Source: Arctopsyche grandis (taxonomy: Eukaryota; Arthropoda; Insecta; Trichoptera; Hydropsychidae). From it: a DNA stretch of 64,000 nt. The translations under genes and the position numbers were made by a program. Positions 62,801 to 64,000 of the stretch are shown in pieces (position 1 is the stretch's first letter; the number at the start of each line of letters is the position of its first letter). The notes beneath the pieces were generated by a model. It saw nothing but the letters and a program-made list of their open reading frames with translations. It was not told where the DNA came from and made no database searches. The stretch lies in assembly GCF_051622035.1 (NCBI RefSeq), contig NC_135358.1, forward strand, positions 12,964,001-13,028,000. The letters are read 5' to 3'.

Positions 62801-64000
62801 TTTCGCGGAACGACCCCAGAGACCAGCGGAACACTCGGAACACGAGCCTCGTTTATGCGAACGGCAATCCGAAACCGGGAATTTCGAATACATAATAACG
62901 ACACTTTCACCGATACGACCGACCGCACTAACGACCCATCCGAGTGTTGTGTCGATCCGTTCCCTAATCTGTAATTGATATATGGGCGCTTTCGAATTCT
63001 TTGTGTAGTTGTGCGGTCGTCCGAAATCGAAATTTTGCCGAAAGTTTTCCGTATGTGTGCGAGTGGGGTGAGGGTGGCTGCGGTTCGGTCGGGTTGGAGG
63101 CTTTTGTGTTGGGGAAAAATCGGCTGATGTACGATTTTTCCGGCAACGACGGTGAAAACGCAGAACAACGGCCGAGTATTATTATCGAGATCGTTTTTCG
63201 CATCAAATGAAAAAGAAGGGTCAAACTAGAATAAATTGATTCGACCAAGTATACGTTGCTTGCCGACATATTACACTTTGTTTCTCGAATAGGAATAATC
63301 CGTCACGAAAAAAATCCTAATGAGTTTTCCTTCTGCGTAACGAATTAACTCTATAAGAAGAAGAAGACCTCAAACATCTTTCAGGGAATTTATACTTGCA
63401 GTGAAAGCCCTAAATTCATTCAAGTTAACTTTTTATACTATAGTTAACGTAATGAGTTAAATTGAATTGTATTCATTTTACACCATTTCATGTTTAAATT
63501 ACATTAATATTTGTTAATTTTTTAAATGAAATGATGATTCCCATTTAAGACTCTTTTTACATCTCGTATAAACAATAAAAATAATATTATACACTATGCA
63601 GTCATTTATAACACGATGAAAATAATTTTATGATCGAAAAAAGTGATTTAGTGGAAAATTATTTCACCTAAGCCGAATTCGGTTACATTGCTTTGAATAG
63701 TAAAATTCAATTTGAGCGAACATGCGTTCAACTGGTTTAAATTTTATATGTAAAATATATAAGCTTTGAATATTTGTTTGTAAAATTGGTAAAAATTAAC
63801 TTTAGTAAAAATTAAAATAAACAGACACAAAGCGGTCCTAGCGGTAATAAAACGAATAGCAATTTAATCTGAAGCTATTTATAACGGGTCGTGGCAATAC
63901 TTTGCGGTCACATTTGGAATGAAAAGCAATACGAGGATTCTAGCAAATACGATTTTTAATATGAAACATCCGGAAATCGGACAAAAAGGACCGAAACGCA

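Larger units (their letters stand above)
57406..64000 (-). other. Putative long CASK intron, last part
   Basis: Holds repeat family Q (58714-58860), a SINE (59520-59865) and a perfect palindrome near 59081. GC-richer blocks lie at 57690-58520, 60240-60650 and 62780-63240. A 183-codon minus-strand frame at 62617-63168 has no recognisable motif. No CASK kinase or L27 exon was identified. Confidence 0.4.

Noticed and set aside
62617-63168. 183-codon minus-strand frame, the longest single frame in the window.
   Set aside because: No domain, no initiation or splice context and unlikely composition; probably chance in a GC-richer stretch.

Overview
The window looks like nuclear DNA from an insect. 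It is very AT-rich, its genes are split by short GT/AG introns, and it encodes an arthropod neuropeptide (eclosion hormone). It also carries tRNA-derived SINEs, an RTE-type LINE, several hAT-type elements and very long (TA)n arrays. I cannot fix the insect order. All gene models below were spliced by eye; exon ends come from GT/AG signals and reading-phase continuity.

Layout. (1) 1-633, minus strand: the first three coding exons of a mitochondrial Tim17 gene, running off the left edge. (2) 2177-4798, plus strand: a ten-exon gene for a 437-residue protein with a disordered N-terminal half and a coiled-coil C-terminal half. Four consecutive 111-bp exons are tandem duplicates. It is head-to-head with Tim17 across about 1.5 kb. 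(3) 4799-9896: intergenic DNA with two long hairpins, a TTAA-flanked MITE and a full-length SINE. (4) 9897-10538, plus strand: a two-exon eclosion hormone gene. (5) 14810-29375, minus strand: ten exons of the MAGUK scaffold gene CASK, coding for the end of the second L27 domain, PDZ, SH3, HOOK and guanylate-kinase (GK) domains down to the stop codon. (6) 29376-64000: no convincing exon. This is probably one very long 5' intron of CASK, because the CaM-kinase and first L27 parts must lie to the right. It is filled with transposon remnants, simple repeats and a few GC-richer islands.

The most unusual structure is at about 16193-16770. Two CASK GK exons and their intron have been duplicated head-to-head, giving a palindrome with only a 6-base centre. 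One real exon (16491-16558) and both its splice sites sit inside the right arm, next to the centre. In the same interval I cannot find the exon that should follow it (about 40 bases), and the splice phases of the flanking exons prove that something is missing. Either a foldback rearrangement has damaged the GK domain here, or the assembly is wrong.

Other points: a hAT relic with an exact 8-bp target duplication (39797-40646); a second hAT relic (52639-53816); a 388-bp TIR element with an unusual 12-bp duplication (36990-37377); a repeat family that carries (TA)n arrays inside it; and a decayed coding fragment at 47348-47544. The genes show no obvious joint pathway. Tim17 serves mitochondrial protein import, eclosion hormone triggers ecdysis behaviour, and CASK is a synaptic scaffold.
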